NCBI GenBank assembly: GCA_026989995.1
Contig: JALSIO010000095.1
Span: 1-5,554 of the forward strand
Length of the DNA: 5,554 nt
Direction: 5' to 3'
DNA from: Myxococcales bacterium
GTDB taxonomy: Bacteria > Myxococcota_A > UBA9160 > JALSIO01
Shown here: piece after piece, positions 5,545 through 5,554 of the stretch
Numbering within the stretch: the stretch's first letter is position 1
Layout: each line of letters begins with the position of its first letter
Notes under the pieces: model-generated
What the model saw: only the letters and a program-made list of their open reading frames with translations
Database searches by the model: none
Told to the model about the DNA's origin: nothing
Program-made: the position numbers and the translations under genes

Positions 5545-5554
5545 GGGTGCGGGG

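Noticed and set aside
1..5554. tRNA or rRNA genes, CRISPR arrays, insertion sequences, defence or phage genes
   Set aside because: Nothing on either strand suggests any of these; the window is filled by metabolic genes with only 34- and 55-base gaps.

Overview
The window is a G+C-rich bacterial sequence, clearly above two thirds G+C by eye. It is almost entirely coding, and every credible gene is on the minus strand, so transcription runs from position 5554 toward position 1. Frequent GTG/TTG starts, strong GGAGG-type Shine-Dalgarno sites and 4-base ATGA overlaps indicate one tightly packed operon. The gene content (two acyl-CoA dehydrogenases, a CaiB/BaiF-type protein, two small MaoC-type hot-dog proteins and a 2,4-dienoyl-CoA-reductase-like SDR) is typical of actinobacteria and of metabolically versatile, high-GC soil or deep-branching lineages (delta-proteobacteria in the broad sense, Binatota, Rokubacteria and similar). 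The sequence alone does not settle which.

Layout in transcription order: (1) acyl-CoA dehydrogenase A, 5529-4348, TTG start; (2) family III CoA-transferase / alpha-methylacyl-CoA racemase-like protein, 4344-3175, GTG start, three bases after the previous stop and in the same frame; (3) MaoC-N (FAS1-like dehydratase) hot-dog protein, 3178-2645, ATGA overlap; (4) second MaoC-like hot-dog protein, 2648-2175, ATGA overlap; (5) acyl-CoA dehydrogenase B, 2140-998; (6) DECR-like short-chain dehydrogenase/reductase, 942-40, GTG start; (7) the first 14 codons of a seventh gene, 43-1, ATGA overlap, cut by the window edge. Only two short gaps are non-coding (34 and 55 bases). No RNA gene, mobile element, CRISPR array or convincing promoter or terminator is visible; the operon promoter must lie beyond position 5554.

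Together the genes look like a dedicated beta-oxidation module for an unusual acyl-CoA, such as a branched, cyclic, steroid or isoprenoid side chain. The racemase-like protein would fix 2-methyl stereochemistry or load CoA, the dehydrogenases would introduce the 2,3 double bond, the hot-dog pair would hydrate it, and the SDR would reduce a dienoyl-CoA or oxidise a hydroxyacyl-CoA. No thiolase is present in the window. The most notable signals are complementary losses. The two dehydrogenases each lack FAD-site motifs that the other keeps, and of the two hot-dog proteins only the second carries the catalytic Asp/His pair. Both patterns resemble the heteromeric enzymes of mycobacterial cholesterol side-chain degradation (ChsE- and ChsH-type complexes) and HadAB-type dehydratases. 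The substrate itself is not identifiable from sequence.
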